A stretch of DNA of 34,377 bases, taken from the NCBI GenBank assembly GCA_025354965.1, contig JANXLW010000131.1, positions 1-34,377 of the forward strand. Direction: 5' to 3'. The position numbers were made by a program, and so were the translations under genes. Origin of the DNA: Betaproteobacteria bacterium. Lineage in GTDB: Bacteria; Pseudomonadota; Gammaproteobacteria; Burkholderiales; Burkholderiaceae_C. The notes beneath the pieces are model-generated. The model did no database searches and had not been told where the DNA came from. It saw nothing but the letters and a program-made list of their open reading frames with translations. Below are positions 1-7,170 of the stretch, piece after piece. Each line of letters opens with the position of its first letter. Position 1 is the first letter of the stretch.

Positions 1-376
1 AAAAGGCAGAAAAAGCAAACACGCCGACACCGACGACCAGGCCGCGAATGACCGCCGCACCCACATAGGCCACAAACCAATTCACATACGACAGCGGCGT
101 GAGCAGCAAAAACACCAGGTTGCCCATCACCTTGCTCATGATCAATGAAGACGAACTGTTGGCAAATGCGTTTTGCAACAGGCTCATCATCGCCAGGCCC
201 GGCACCAGAAAAGAGGTGTAGCTGATTTTGTCGTAGACCTTGACGTGAGCCTCCAGTGCATGACCAAAGATCAGCAAGTACAGCATCGCAGTCAATACCG
301 GCCCTGCCACCGTCTGAAACGCTACCTTCCAGAAGCGCAACACTTCCTTGTACAACAGGGTTCGCCATCCATTCAA
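1..376 (-). CDS. ABC-2 type transporter permease (3' end outside window)
   Basis: This frame is absent from the ORF track because it has no ATG and runs off the window. Reading the minus strand from a TTG at 376 gives a continuous frame beginning (M)NGWRTLLYKEVLRFWKV, then a hydrophobic segment (AGPVLTAMLYLLIFGHAL) and a second one (LVFLLLTPLSYVNWFVAYVGA). That is the N-terminal half of an ABC-2 (YadH-like) inner-membrane permease. The TTG shares bases with the TGA of the upstream ATPase gene (TTGA overlap), and a purine-rich GAGGGGG lies a few bases upstream, so translational coupling is likely. The two nearby ATGs are out of frame. The partner ATPase is encoded immediately upstream. The exported substrate cannot be told from sequence. 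Confidence 0.85.
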   Translation of the reverse strand, partial: MNGWRTLLYKEVLRFWKVAFQTVAGPVLTAMLYLLIFGHALEAHVKVYDKISYTSFLVPGLAMMSLLQNAFANSSSSLIMSKVMGNLVFLLLTPLSYVNWFVAYVGAAVIRGLVVGVGVFAFSAF

Positions 377-1401
377 AATATTGCCCCCTCGCTTGTCGCT
401 TCACGTACTGCGCTGCCCCCCGGGGGGGCTAATTTTCCTAAGGGCGGCCTGTCGGAAAATTGACCTTTTTCCTTACCTGCTGATCCGCTCTTGCCGGCCA
501 TCACAGCAAGAAAAACGTCTTCCAGATCGGATTTGCGAATCTCGACATCGCGCGCCACCAAGCCAGCTTCCCGCACCTGCGCCAGATATTGCTCAATCTC
601 CAGCGCGTCGTGCGCCGGGAACTGAACAATGCGCCCCGTGATTCGCGCTTTGTCGGCCAGCACCTTCGGCAATTCGCTATCAATTTTGAATCGCAGCACG
701 TTGCTTGAAGCCGACTTGAGCAACTCACTGGTGTGATCCAGCGCAACAATTCGCCCCAGCTTGAGCATGGCAATACGTCCACACAGCGCTTCGGCCTCTT
801 CCAGATAGTGGGTCGTCAACAAAACGGTGTGGCCTTGCTTATTGAGTTTGGCAATGAATTGCCACAGTGTTTGGCGCAACTCAACGTCAACACCGGCGGT
901 CGGCTCGTCCAGCACGATCACCGGCGGCTTGTGCACCAGCGCCTGCGCCACCAGCACGCGCCGCTTCATGCCGCCCGAGAGTTGACGCATGTTGGAGCTC
1001 GCCTTGTCCGTCAGCCCCAGATTCTCCAACAACTCGTCAATCCAATCATCGTTCTTCTTGACACCGAAATAGCCGGACTGGAACCGCAGTGCCTCTCGCA
1101 CATTGAAAAACGGATCAAACACCAGTTCTTGAGGTACCACACCGAGACTGCGCCGAGACTGGGCGTAATCGCGCAGAACATCATGACCCAGCACGGAAAC
1201 CTTGCCTGAAGTTGCGCGTGTCAAACCCGCCAGAATGCTGATCATGGTGGTCTTGCCAGCGCCATTGGGTCCCAGCAGGCCAAAAAACTCGCCCTCCTCT
1301 ATGTCGAGGCTGACGTCATCCAACGCCAGAAAAGTGTCACCTTTGGGACCGCGCGAGGATGGATAGGCCTTGGTGACAGACTGGAAGGAAATTGCGGACA
1401 T
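373..1401 (-). CDS. ABC-2 type exporter ATP-binding protein
   Basis: Cytoplasmic ATPase of an ABC-2 exporter (YadG/CcmA-like). Walker A is GPNGAGKT at about residues 44-51, the signature is LSGGMKRR, and Walker B with D-loop is VIVLDEPTAGVD, followed by a TTHYLEEAE switch region. The track starts at 1440, but the family N-terminus (MSAISFQSVTKAYP) begins at the ATG at 1401, giving 342 aa. It pairs with the permease that overlaps its stop codon. The last roughly 30 residues (after MAGKSGSAGKEK, reading RPPLGKLAPPGGSAVREAT) look unlike the rest of the protein. They are encoded by two adjacent palindromes and match a tail seen on many Comamonadaceae proteins, so they are probably a repeat-derived extension. 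In this order of bacteria the pair commonly follows the mla genes, but a role in lipid transport is not shown. Confidence 0.92.
   Translation of the reverse strand: MSAISFQSVTKAYPSSRGPKGDTFLALDDVSLDIEEGEFFGLLGPNGAGKTTMISILAGLTRATSGKVSVLGHDVLRDYAQSRRSLGVVPQELVFDPFFNVREALRFQSGYFGVKKNDDWIDELLENLGLTDKASSNMRQLSGGMKRRVLVAQALVHKPPVIVLDEPTAGVDVELRQTLWQFIAKLNKQGHTVLLTTHYLEEAEALCGRIAMLKLGRIVALDHTSELLKSASSNVLRFKIDSELPKVLADKARITGRIVQFPAHDALEIEQYLAQVREAGLVARDVEIRKSDLEDVFLAVMAGKSGSAGKEKGQFSDRPPLGKLAPPGGSAVREATSEGAIF
412..461. repeat. Two adjacent palindromes inside the 3' end of the ABC ATPase gene
   Basis: A GC-rich palindrome around CCCCCCGGGGGGG (about 412-430) is followed directly by an inverted repeat, AATTTTCC at 431-438 and GGAAAATT at 454-461 (8/8 match). 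Read on the minus strand, the region encodes the RPPLGKLAPPGGSAVREAT tail. The wording resembles a dispersed intergenic or coding-end repeat common in Comamonadaceae genomes; that identification is from memory of the family and was not searched. Confidence 0.6.
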
Positions 1402-1419
1402 GAAGGCAGCTATTCTAAA

Positions 1420-1468
1420 GACTTGCGGGACAGACCGCATTCTGACGGCAGTCTGGACAGACTGAAAT
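1420..1468 (-). repeat. REP-like palindromic repeat, copy 1
   Basis: It lies between mlaB and the ABC ATPase gene. On the minus strand it contains GCGGTCTGTCCCGCAAG (core 1423-1438 on plus), shared with copies 2 and 3 at one mismatch. Flanking bases can pair (CAGAC with GTCTG). It sits in the short untranslated gap just ahead of the ATPase start. Confidence 0.55.
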
Positions 1469-1490
1469 TACGCGCAGCGAACAGGCTCTT

Positions 1491-1760
1491 TCAGACTGAC
1501 ACCAGCAACTCAGCAATGCCGTAAAGATTGGCCAAGTCACCCAACTGGACGGGCAGACCTCGGATTGAAAAACGCTTACCCACGGCCAGGCTCTCGCGTC
1601 GGAATTCAAGCAATACTGCCAGCGCCGCCGAATCAAAGCGACTCAAGCCACTGGCATCAACAATCACTTCGGAACCCGACTGAGAGCGCAAACCCTGCAC
1701 CAGCATGCGCAAGCATGCGGTGGCCTGAGAATGCATGAGTTCCTTTGGCAAGACAAGCAC
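1491..1760 (-). CDS. mlaB: MlaB, STAS-domain subunit of the Mla ABC transporter
   Basis: Small cytoplasmic STAS-domain protein of 89 aa. In the MlaFEDB complex it binds the ATPase MlaF and supports its assembly and activity. The sequence shows the STAS pattern: a hydrophobic strand (VIVDASGL), then RFDSAALAVLLEF, where the conserved FDSAAL loop precedes a helix. The start is a GTG at 1760, 2 bp after the mlaC stop, with AAGAAGGG as Shine-Dalgarno about seven bases upstream. The ATG at 1736 would remove the first strand, so GTG is preferred. It is the last recognisable mla gene of the operon. A REP-like repeat follows before the ABC-2 ATPase gene. Confidence 0.85.
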   Translation of the reverse strand: MLVLPKELMHSQATACLRMLVQGLRSQSGSEVIVDASGLSRFDSAALAVLLEFRRESLAVGKRFSIRGLPVQLGDLANLYGIAELLVSV

Positions 1761-1762
1761 GG

Positions 1763-2401
1763 CTAACCCTTCTTGGCGTTGGCCTTGTTACGCTCTGTCA
1801 GGGTAACAATCAGTCCGCCAATGCCTTTGGCGTTGATTTCCTGCGCAAACTGGCTGCGATAAGTTTCCACCAACCAGACGCCCAATACATTCAGGTTGTA
1901 AATTTTCCAACCGGCACCCTGGCCTGGTGTCTTTTCCAACCTGTAGTCCAGTTGTATCGCATCGCCTCGGCCTTTGACTTCCGTGCGGACCACCACCTCT
2001 GTGTCCTCCGGCGCAGCACGCATTGGCTTGATGGCAATGGTCTGGTCGCTCACCTGAGTTAGCGCGCCGGCATAGGTACGCACCAGCAAAATTTTGAATT
2101 CTTCCTGCAATCGCTTTTGCTGCTCAGGGGTGGCCTGGCGCCAGGCTGGACCCACAGCAGCCGCCGTCATGCGCTGAAAATCAACGTTCGGCATGATCTT
2201 GGCATCGACCAGCGCAATGATGCGGGAGACACCACCGGCCTGAATGGCCTTGTCAGCCTTGATGGTGTCCAGCATATCGGTGGACATGCCTTTGATCAAC
2301 GCATCCGCGGCTTGATCCGCTGCGCTTACTGGCAGAGTCAGCAGACTTGATGTGCTCACCAGCAACATGGCGAACAAACGACTTAAAAAGAACTCATTCA
2401 T
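1763..2401 (-). CDS. mlaC: MlaC, periplasmic phospholipid-binding protein
   Basis: Periplasmic lipid carrier of 212 aa (Tol_Tol_Ttg2/MlaC family) that shuttles phospholipid between outer-membrane MlaA and the inner-membrane MlaFEDB complex. A signal peptide is visible (hydrophobic LFAMLLVSTSSLLTLPVSA, probable cleavage after VSA at about residue 27). The body has the family pattern of a helical N-terminus, a NVDFQRMTAAAVGPAWRQATPEQ segment and alternating strands toward YNLNVLGVWLVETYRSQF. Its ATG overlaps the mlaA stop in an ATGA and its TAG is 2 bp from mlaB, so it is translated within the same operon. Confidence 0.93.
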   Translation of the reverse strand: MNEFFLSRLFAMLLVSTSSLLTLPVSAADQAADALIKGMSTDMLDTIKADKAIQAGGVSRIIALVDAKIMPNVDFQRMTAAAVGPAWRQATPEQQKRLQEEFKILLVRTYAGALTQVSDQTIAIKPMRAAPEDTEVVVRTEVKGRGDAIQLDYRLEKTPGQGAGWKIYNLNVLGVWLVETYRSQFAQEINAKGIGGLIVTLTERNKANAKKG

Positions 2402-3261
2402 GGCTTGACTTTCTCATCACCGGAAGGCCCGGTCTTAGTTAACGTTTCAGCGACCGCATCAGCTGGCATGCTGGTCTGCCCCGGTGCTTGGGGCAAGTCC
2501 GCAGGTGTTGGCGATGCTTCACCGCCATTGTCATCTGGTGGGTTGCCATCGTAAATGACGCTGCGGCGGCGCTGAAGATAAGCGTCACGGGTAAAGCTGT
2601 AACGGTCCAGGGCGGCTTCTTCGAGCATGGTGCCAGCCTTGAGTAAATCTGACCGTTGGTCGATCGCCCTGACCGCGCTGGCTGTATTGCGGGTCGGTAC
2701 GTGCTGGACATTGGAAACGAGGTCGCCCTTCCAATCAACTGGTAATGCTGCCGCATCGCGCAAGGTCGATGGTCCTAGCAAGGGCAACACAAGGTAAGGG
2801 CCTGGCGCGACACCCCAGTAGCCCAGGGTATGTCCGAAATCCTTGGTGTGCTTCTCTATATCCATTTCTGTGGCCACATCAAAAACGCCCCCCCAACCCA
2901 TGAAAGTATTGACACCAAAACGCTTCAAACTGTCGATCGCACCCTGCCCCTTGAATTGCAATGCATTGTTCACAAACGACCAAATGTCTTCCAGGTTGCC
3001 AAAAAAATTACCGACCCCTTGTCGCACCCGCACCGGCGTGACATCCCGGTAAGCAGTAGCCACCGGCTTGAGGACCGCATTGTCGACCGTATCGTTGAAC
3101 TTATAAACCCCGCGGTTAAAGGGCTCCATTGGATCGCGTGGATTGGCATTGGGCCCACTGGCACATCCGCCCAGTGACAGGAAAACAAGCAGCACGGCAA
3201 GCCACAGCCCGGGCGCCATGGCCGCTGTTCCAATATGTGCCGACATCGAATTCGCCGTCAT
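2398..3261 (-). CDS. mlaA: MlaA (VacJ), outer-membrane lipoprotein of the Mla system
   Basis: Lipoprotein of 287 aa that sits in the outer membrane and extracts phospholipid from the outer leaflet for MlaC. A type II signal peptide ends in the lipobox LGGC (Cys about residue 33), and the mature protein starts in the MlaA way with DPMEPFNRGVYKFND. Further family segments are WGGVFDVATE, GHTLGYWGVAPGPYLVLPLLGPS and a final YSFTRDAYLQRR. The last 45 or so residues are proline- and acid-rich and probably disordered. The gene lies inside the mla operon between mlaD and mlaC with 4-bp overlaps on both sides. In E. coli, by contrast, mlaA is unlinked. Confidence 0.95.
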   Translation of the reverse strand: MTANSMSAHIGTAAMAPGLWLAVLLVFLSLGGCASGPNANPRDPMEPFNRGVYKFNDTVDNAVLKPVATAYRDVTPVRVRQGVGNFFGNLEDIWSFVNNALQFKGQGAIDSLKRFGVNTFMGWGGVFDVATEMDIEKHTKDFGHTLGYWGVAPGPYLVLPLLGPSTLRDAAALPVDWKGDLVSNVQHVPTRNTASAVRAIDQRSDLLKAGTMLEEAALDRYSFTRDAYLQRRRSVIYDGNPPDDNGGEASPTPADLPQAPGQTSMPADAVAETLTKTGPSGDEKVKP

Positions 3262-3746
3262 TTTTTTCCCTTGCCTACATCAGCGACGTTGCCTTCGGCC
3301 GCCTTGCTGTACAAAAACTGACTGATAAGGCTTTCCAGCACCATGGCCGACTGGGTGCTGGAAACAGTGTCTCCTTCCATCAGCGTCTTTTCGTCGGCGC
3401 CTGGTTCCAGACCCAAATATTGCTCACCCAGCAAACCACTGGTCAATATTTTCAGGGAACTGTCCTTGGGGAATAGATAGCGGCTTTCCATCGCCAGCGT
3501 CACGCGTGCCTGAAAGGTTTTATCATCAAACACAATCTTCTCGACACGACCTACCACGACACCGGCACTCCTCACCGCCGCTTTCGGCTTGAGCCCACCC
3601 ACATTGTCAAATTTGGCGTTCAACAGATAGTTGGTCTGGAAATTCAAAGTCAGCAAATTGGCCGACTGCAATGCCAAAAACAGAATGGCGATGGCACCAA
3701 TCAGTACAAAAAGACCAACCCAAACATCATTTTTCGAACGCTGCAT
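3258..3746 (-). CDS. mlaD: MlaD, MCE-domain substrate-binding subunit
   Basis: Inner-membrane anchored periplasmic protein of 162 aa. Six copies form the MCE ring of the Mla ABC complex through which lipid passes. One N-terminal transmembrane helix (about residues 9-29, VGLFVLIGAIAILFLALQS) is followed by a single MCE domain (YLLNAKFDNVGGLKPKAAVRSAGVVVGRV). A LTSGLLGEQYLGLEPG segment follows, also typical of the family. Its stop overlaps the mlaA start. Upstream lies a 131-bp gap to mlaE that contains REP-like copy 2, the only sizeable gap in the mla block. Confidence 0.95.
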   Translation of the reverse strand: MQRSKNDVWVGLFVLIGAIAILFLALQSANLLTLNFQTNYLLNAKFDNVGGLKPKAAVRSAGVVVGRVEKIVFDDKTFQARVTLAMESRYLFPKDSSLKILTSGLLGEQYLGLEPGADEKTLMEGDTVSSTQSAMVLESLISQFLYSKAAEGNVADVGKGKK

Positions 3747-3762
3747 AAATCACCTTTTTCAG

Positions 3763-3820
3763 TTGGGGACAGCGCCTGTTCGCTGCGCATAACGGCGGAC
3801 TGTCCCGCAAGATTTCAATC
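3763..3820 (+). repeat. REP-like palindromic repeat, copy 2 (mlaE-mlaD gap)
   Basis: It opens with TTGGGGACAGCGCC and closes with GGCGGACTGTCCCGCAAG. The arms GGGACAG and CTGTCCC are perfectly complementary and GCC/GGC adds pairs, giving a strong stem in RNA of either strand. The core GCGGACTGTCCCGCAA is 3795-3810. The opening TTGGGGACA also matches the left end of the RAYT element at 12021-12029. Confidence 0.6.
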
Positions 3821-3877
3821 TTAGTTCAGGATAAGACTCGCGCACTTTGCGTAGTGGCGGTCTTTTCCACAAGGTAT

Positions 3878-4660
3878 TCAAATAGTAAACATCATGGCCG
3901 TCAGGATGAAATCAAGACCCAGTACCGACAAAGACGAAACCACAACCGTGCGAGTGGTCGCACTTGCCACACCTTCAGGCGTGGGCTGGGCTTCAAAACC
4001 CTGCAACAGCGCGATAAATGTGACTGTAAAACCAAACACAATGCTCTTGATGACACCGTTGCCGACGTCTTGCCAGACATCCACGCCACCCTGGATTTGG
4101 CTCCAAAATGAACCGCCATCAACACCGATCATGAGCACGCCGACCGCCCACCCGCCAATGATGCCCATGGCGCTGAAGACAGCGGCCAGCAGCGGCATGG
4201 TGATGACTCCGGCCCAAAACCGGGGCGCCAATATGCGCAGCACAGGGTCGACCGCCATCATTTCCATAACACTGATTTGCTCGCCGGCCTTCATAAGACC
4301 AATTTCAGCCGTCAGCGATGTCCCGGCGCGCCCGGCAAACAGCAAAGCGGTCACCACCGGCCCCAACTCTCGCACCAGCGTGAGTGTGACCAGCAAACCC
4401 AGCGCTGAGGATGAGCCATAGCGCTGCAAGGTGTAATAGCCCTGCAGGCCAAATACAAAGCCGACGAACAATCCGGACACGGCAATGATGGCCAGCGAGT
4501 AATTACCCAAAAAATGTATCTGGTCGCGGATCAGTCCAAAGCGTTTAAAGCTGCTGACCAGCGTTGTCAGCAAACGCACGAAAAGACGGGCACCCTGTCC
4601 CAAGTCCACTAGTTGACTTCGGACTGCAAACCCTACGTCACCCGGTTTATACCAACTCAT
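3878..4660 (-). CDS. mlaE: MlaE, phospholipid ABC transporter permease
   Basis: Integral inner-membrane permease of 260 aa (MlaE/YrbE family). It forms the transmembrane dimer that joins the MlaD ring to MlaF ATPases. An amphipathic N-terminus is followed by about five hydrophobic spans, for example YSLAIIAVSGLFVGFVFGLQGY and ALLFAGRAGTSLTAEIGLMKAGEQI, the latter being the conserved coupling segment of the family. MEMMAVDPVLRILAPRFWAG is also typical. The ATG at 4660 overlaps the mlaF TGA. Downstream, a 131-bp gap with a palindromic repeat separates it from mlaD. Confidence 0.95.
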   Translation of the reverse strand: MSWYKPGDVGFAVRSQLVDLGQGARLFVRLLTTLVSSFKRFGLIRDQIHFLGNYSLAIIAVSGLFVGFVFGLQGYYTLQRYGSSSALGLLVTLTLVRELGPVVTALLFAGRAGTSLTAEIGLMKAGEQISVMEMMAVDPVLRILAPRFWAGVITMPLLAAVFSAMGIIGGWAVGVLMIGVDGGSFWSQIQGGVDVWQDVGNGVIKSIVFGFTVTFIALLQGFEAQPTPEGVASATTRTVVVSSLSVLGLDFILTAMMFTI

Positions 4661-5472
4661 GCTGCAACTCCCAGGCCAAAGTCCTGCTCGATGGTAGAGC
4701 CCGGATAATGAAAACGCACCGGCCCATCCGACAAGGCATTGACATACTGAAACACCAGCGGGTCGGTGCTTTTCTTCACCTGATCAGGGCTGCCTTGTGT
4801 GGCTACTTTTCCGTTGACTAAAATGATGACATGGTCGGCAATTGCAAACGTTTGCTCCAGTTCATGGGATACAAATATGCTGGTCAAACCCATGGAATCG
4901 TTGAGCTGGCGAATCAGGCGTGCTGCGGTGCCGAGCGAAATCGGATCCAGACCGGAAAACGGCTCGTCGTACATCACCAGTTCTGGGTCCAGCGCAATCG
5001 CGCGCGCCAATGCAACACGCCGCGCCATACCGCCCGACACTTCACTGGGCATCAGGTCACGCGCCCCACGCAAGCCGACCGCGTTGAGCTTCATCAAAAC
5101 AACATCCCGAATAAGGATCTCGGACAAATCGGTGTGTTCGCGCAGCGGGAAGGCCACATTTTCAAATACCGACAAGTCGGCAAAAAGAGCACCAAATTGG
5201 AACAGCATACCCATACGTCGGCGGGCAACGTAGAGTTGCTGCTGGCTCATGGATGTCACATCTTCTCCATCAAACAGCATCTGGCCGGACTGAGCGCGAT
5301 TTTGACCACCGATCAGACGCAATATGGTCGTCTTTCCGCCACCCGACGCACCCATCAGGGCTGTGACCTTGCCGCGCGGCACCGACAGGCAGACGTCGTC
5401 CAGAATTACCCTCTCACCATACCCAAAGGACAGGTTGCGTAGTTCGACAAGAGACTCAGACGATGGGGCCAT
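4657..5472 (-). CDS. mlaF: MlaF, phospholipid ABC transporter ATPase
   Basis: Cytoplasmic ATPase of 271 aa that powers the MlaFEDB lipid transporter. Walker A is GASGGGKTT (residues 41-49), the signature is VSGGMARRVALARA, Walker B is LVMYDEPFSGLDP and the switch region is IFVSHELEQ. It is the first gene of the mla operon and overlaps mlaE by 4 bp. The ATG at 5472 gives the usual family N-terminus (LVELRNLSFGYGERVILD); no strong Shine-Dalgarno is visible before it. The 159-bp gap upstream, to gltD, holds REP-like copy 3 and a probable gltD terminator. I could not settle on a promoter. Confidence 0.94.
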   Translation of the reverse strand: MAPSSESLVELRNLSFGYGERVILDDVCLSVPRGKVTALMGASGGGKTTILRLIGGQNRAQSGQMLFDGEDVTSMSQQQLYVARRRMGMLFQFGALFADLSVFENVAFPLREHTDLSEILIRDVVLMKLNAVGLRGARDLMPSEVSGGMARRVALARAIALDPELVMYDEPFSGLDPISLGTAARLIRQLNDSMGLTSIFVSHELEQTFAIADHVIILVNGKVATQGSPDQVKKSTDPLVFQYVNALSDGPVRFHYPGSTIEQDFGLGVAA

Positions 5473-5480
5473 TAATATAG

Positions 5481-5537
5481 TTGAGGACAGAGTTGGCTCG
5501 CCTGGTGAAGCTGCGGACTGTCCCGCAAAGTTTCAGA
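5481..5537 (+). repeat. REP-like palindromic repeat, copy 3 (mlaF-gltD gap)
   Basis: Same architecture as copy 2: TTGAGGACAG, about 22 bases, then GCGGACTGTCCCGCAAAGTTTCAG. The core GCGGACTGTCCCGCAA at 5513-5528 is identical to copy 2 and orientation is the same. GGACAG and CTGTCC can pair. It lies immediately upstream of mlaF, so it is probably in or next to the mla leader. Confidence 0.6.
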
Positions 5538-5539
5538 AG

Positions 5540-5561
5540 ATAAAGGCCGGGAGCTTCCCGG
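5540..5561 (-). terminator. Candidate rho-independent terminator after gltD
   Basis: On the minus strand CCGGGA-AGC-TCCCGG (5561 down to 5547) forms a 6-bp stem with a tight loop, followed by CCTTTATCTT. The T-tract is imperfect, so efficiency is uncertain. It is about 70 bp past the gltD stop. Confidence 0.45.
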
Positions 5562-5631
5562 TCACGCCCAATCATACGGGATTGCAACGACTCAAGGCCG
5601 CGCAGCACACAATGGCAGTGCGGGGTCACAA

Positions 5632-7107
5632 CTACCGCGGCAGGTCGCTGCACCCCATCAGAAATACATCTACTGCACGCGCGGCCTGACGGCCTTCACG
5701 AATGGCCCAGACAACCAGACTCTGACCACGGCGAACGTCGCCGGCGGCAAACACCTTAGCTACATTGGTGGCATAGCCCCCGATGAAGTCAGTACTCGCT
5801 TTGGCGTTGCCTCTAGTATCCTTGTCAATACCAAAGGCTTCCAACACTGACGCCACCGGGCTGACAAAGCCCATGGCCAAAAGCACCAGTTCCGCTTTGA
5901 TCACCTGTTCACTGCCGGCCACTTCGATCATTTTGCCGTCTTTCCACTCGACACGAACAGTTTTCAGACCGGCTACTTTTCCTTTTTCACCGATGAACTC
6001 CTTGGTGGAAATAGCGAACTCACGAGCACAACCTTCCTCGTGACTTGAACTGGTTCGAAGCTTCAGTGGCCAGTAAGGCCAGGTCATGGGGCGGTTTTCC
6101 TCAATCGGCGGTTGCGGCATCACCTCAAACTGGGTAACACTGGCTGCGCCGTGGCGCTTGCTGGTACCGACACAGTCAGAACCGGTATCGCCTCCGCCAA
6201 TAACGATGACGTGCTTGTCGGTGGCACGCAACTGCCCCTTGAACTTGTCGCCAGCATTGACCTTGTTCTGCTGTGGCAGAAACTCCATGGCGAAATATAT
6301 GCCATCCAGATCGCGTCCCGGCACTGGCAAGTCGCGCGATTGCTCGGCGCCGCCGGCGAGCAGGACAGCATCAAAGTCGGCTTGCAACTGGGCGGCAGAA
6401 ATGGTTTCCTTGGCCCAGTTGGTGACTTTGGAAGCGGCCCCGGATGTGGGCATTTCCCCAATCAAAACACCGGTGCGAATGGTAACGCCCTCCAATTGCA
6501 TCTGCTTGACGCGGCGGTCAATGTGCGATTTTTCCATCTTGAAGTCGGGAATTCCATAGCGCAACAAGCCACCCACCCGGTCGTTCTTCTCGAACAGGGT
6601 GACGTCGTGGCCGGCCCGCGCCAATTGCTGAGCCGCCGCCATGCCGGCCGGACCGGAACCCACCACTGCGACTGTCTTGCCGGTCTTGCATTTAGCAACC
6701 AGCGGCGGTACCCAGCCCTCGCTCCAGGCGCGATCAATGATGGCATGCTCGATCGACTTGATGCCAACGGCGGCGTCATTGACGTTCAAGGTGCAGGCCG
6801 CCTCGCACGGTGCCGGGCAAATTCGACCCGTGAACTCTGGAAAATTGTTGGTACTGTGCAATACTTGGCTGGCATTTTTCCAGTCAGCCCGGTACACAAG
6901 ATCATTGAAGTCCGGAATGATGTTGTTGACCGGACAGCCGTTGTTGCAAAAAGGTGTGCCACAGTCCATGCAACGTGCTGCCTGCAACTTGGCCTGCGCA
7001 TCGTCCAGTCCGACAACGAACTCTTTGTAGTTTTTCAGGCGCTCGGCCACCGGTTTGTAGCCCTCTTCGATGCGCTCAAATTCGATGAAACCAGTAATGT
7101 TTCCCAT
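5632..7107 (-). CDS. gltD: Glutamate synthase (NADPH) small subunit
   Basis: The 491-aa beta subunit of NADPH-GOGAT. It oxidises NADPH on FAD and passes electrons to the alpha subunit GltB, which makes glutamate from 2-oxoglutarate and glutamine. Iron-sulfur cysteines appear near the N-terminus ([15 protein letters not shown]46/C49/C54/C58) and in [12 protein letters not shown]. The FAD-binding [14 protein letters not shown] motif and an NADPH-type GGGDTGSDC motif follow, with the closing family block [21 protein letters not shown]. It lies 63 bp downstream of gltB on the same strand, with a perfect 7-bp hairpin in the gap. Full length; no anomaly seen. Confidence 0.96.
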   Translation of the reverse strand: MGNITGFIEFERIEEGYKPVAERLKNYKEFVVGLDDAQAKLQAARCMDCGTPFCNNGCPVNNIIPDFNDLVYRADWKNASQVLHSTNNFPEFTGRICPAPCEAACTLNVNDAAVGIKSIEHAIIDRAWSEGWVPPLVAKCKTGKTVAVVGSGPAGMAAAQQLARAGHDVTLFEKNDRVGGLLRYGIPDFKMEKSHIDRRVKQMQLEGVTIRTGVLIGEMPTSGAASKVTNWAKETISAAQLQADFDAVLLAGGAEQSRDLPVPGRDLDGIYFAMEFLPQQNKVNAGDKFKGQLRATDKHVIVIGGGDTGSDCVGTSKRHGAASVTQFEVMPQPPIEENRPMTWPYWPLKLRTSSSHEEGCAREFAISTKEFIGEKGKVAGLKTVRVEWKDGKMIEVAGSEQVIKAELVLLAMGFVSPVASVLEAFGIDKDTRGNAKASTDFIGGYATNVAKVFAAGDVRRGQSLVVWAIREGRQAARAVDVFLMGCSDLPR

Positions 7108-7124
7108 TTTTTTATTCCTTTGCA

Positions 7125-7146
7125 GGACAGACCTTTAACTCTGTCC
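7125..7146. repeat. GGACAGA/TCTGTCC hairpin in the gltB-gltD gap
   Basis: GGACAGA (7125-7131) and TCTGTCC (7140-7146) are perfect inverted repeats around an 8-base loop. The arms resemble the GGGACAG/CTGTCCC arms of copies 1-3 but lack the CCGCAA extension. It is intercistronic, 17 bp upstream of the gltD ATG. With no T-run it looks like an RNA-stability or REP-like element rather than a terminator. Confidence 0.5.
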
Positions 7147-7170
7147 CCACTACGTTAAATTTCTGCCGGG

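Noticed and set aside
5474-5479. TATATT immediately before the mlaF ATG as a -10 box
   Set aside because: It would require an almost leaderless message, and no -35 lies at the right distance (GGCGAG at a 17-bp spacer).
6112-7158. A 348-aa plus-strand ORF opposite gltD
   Set aside because: Shadow of gltD; no domain-like pattern or ribosome-binding site stood out.
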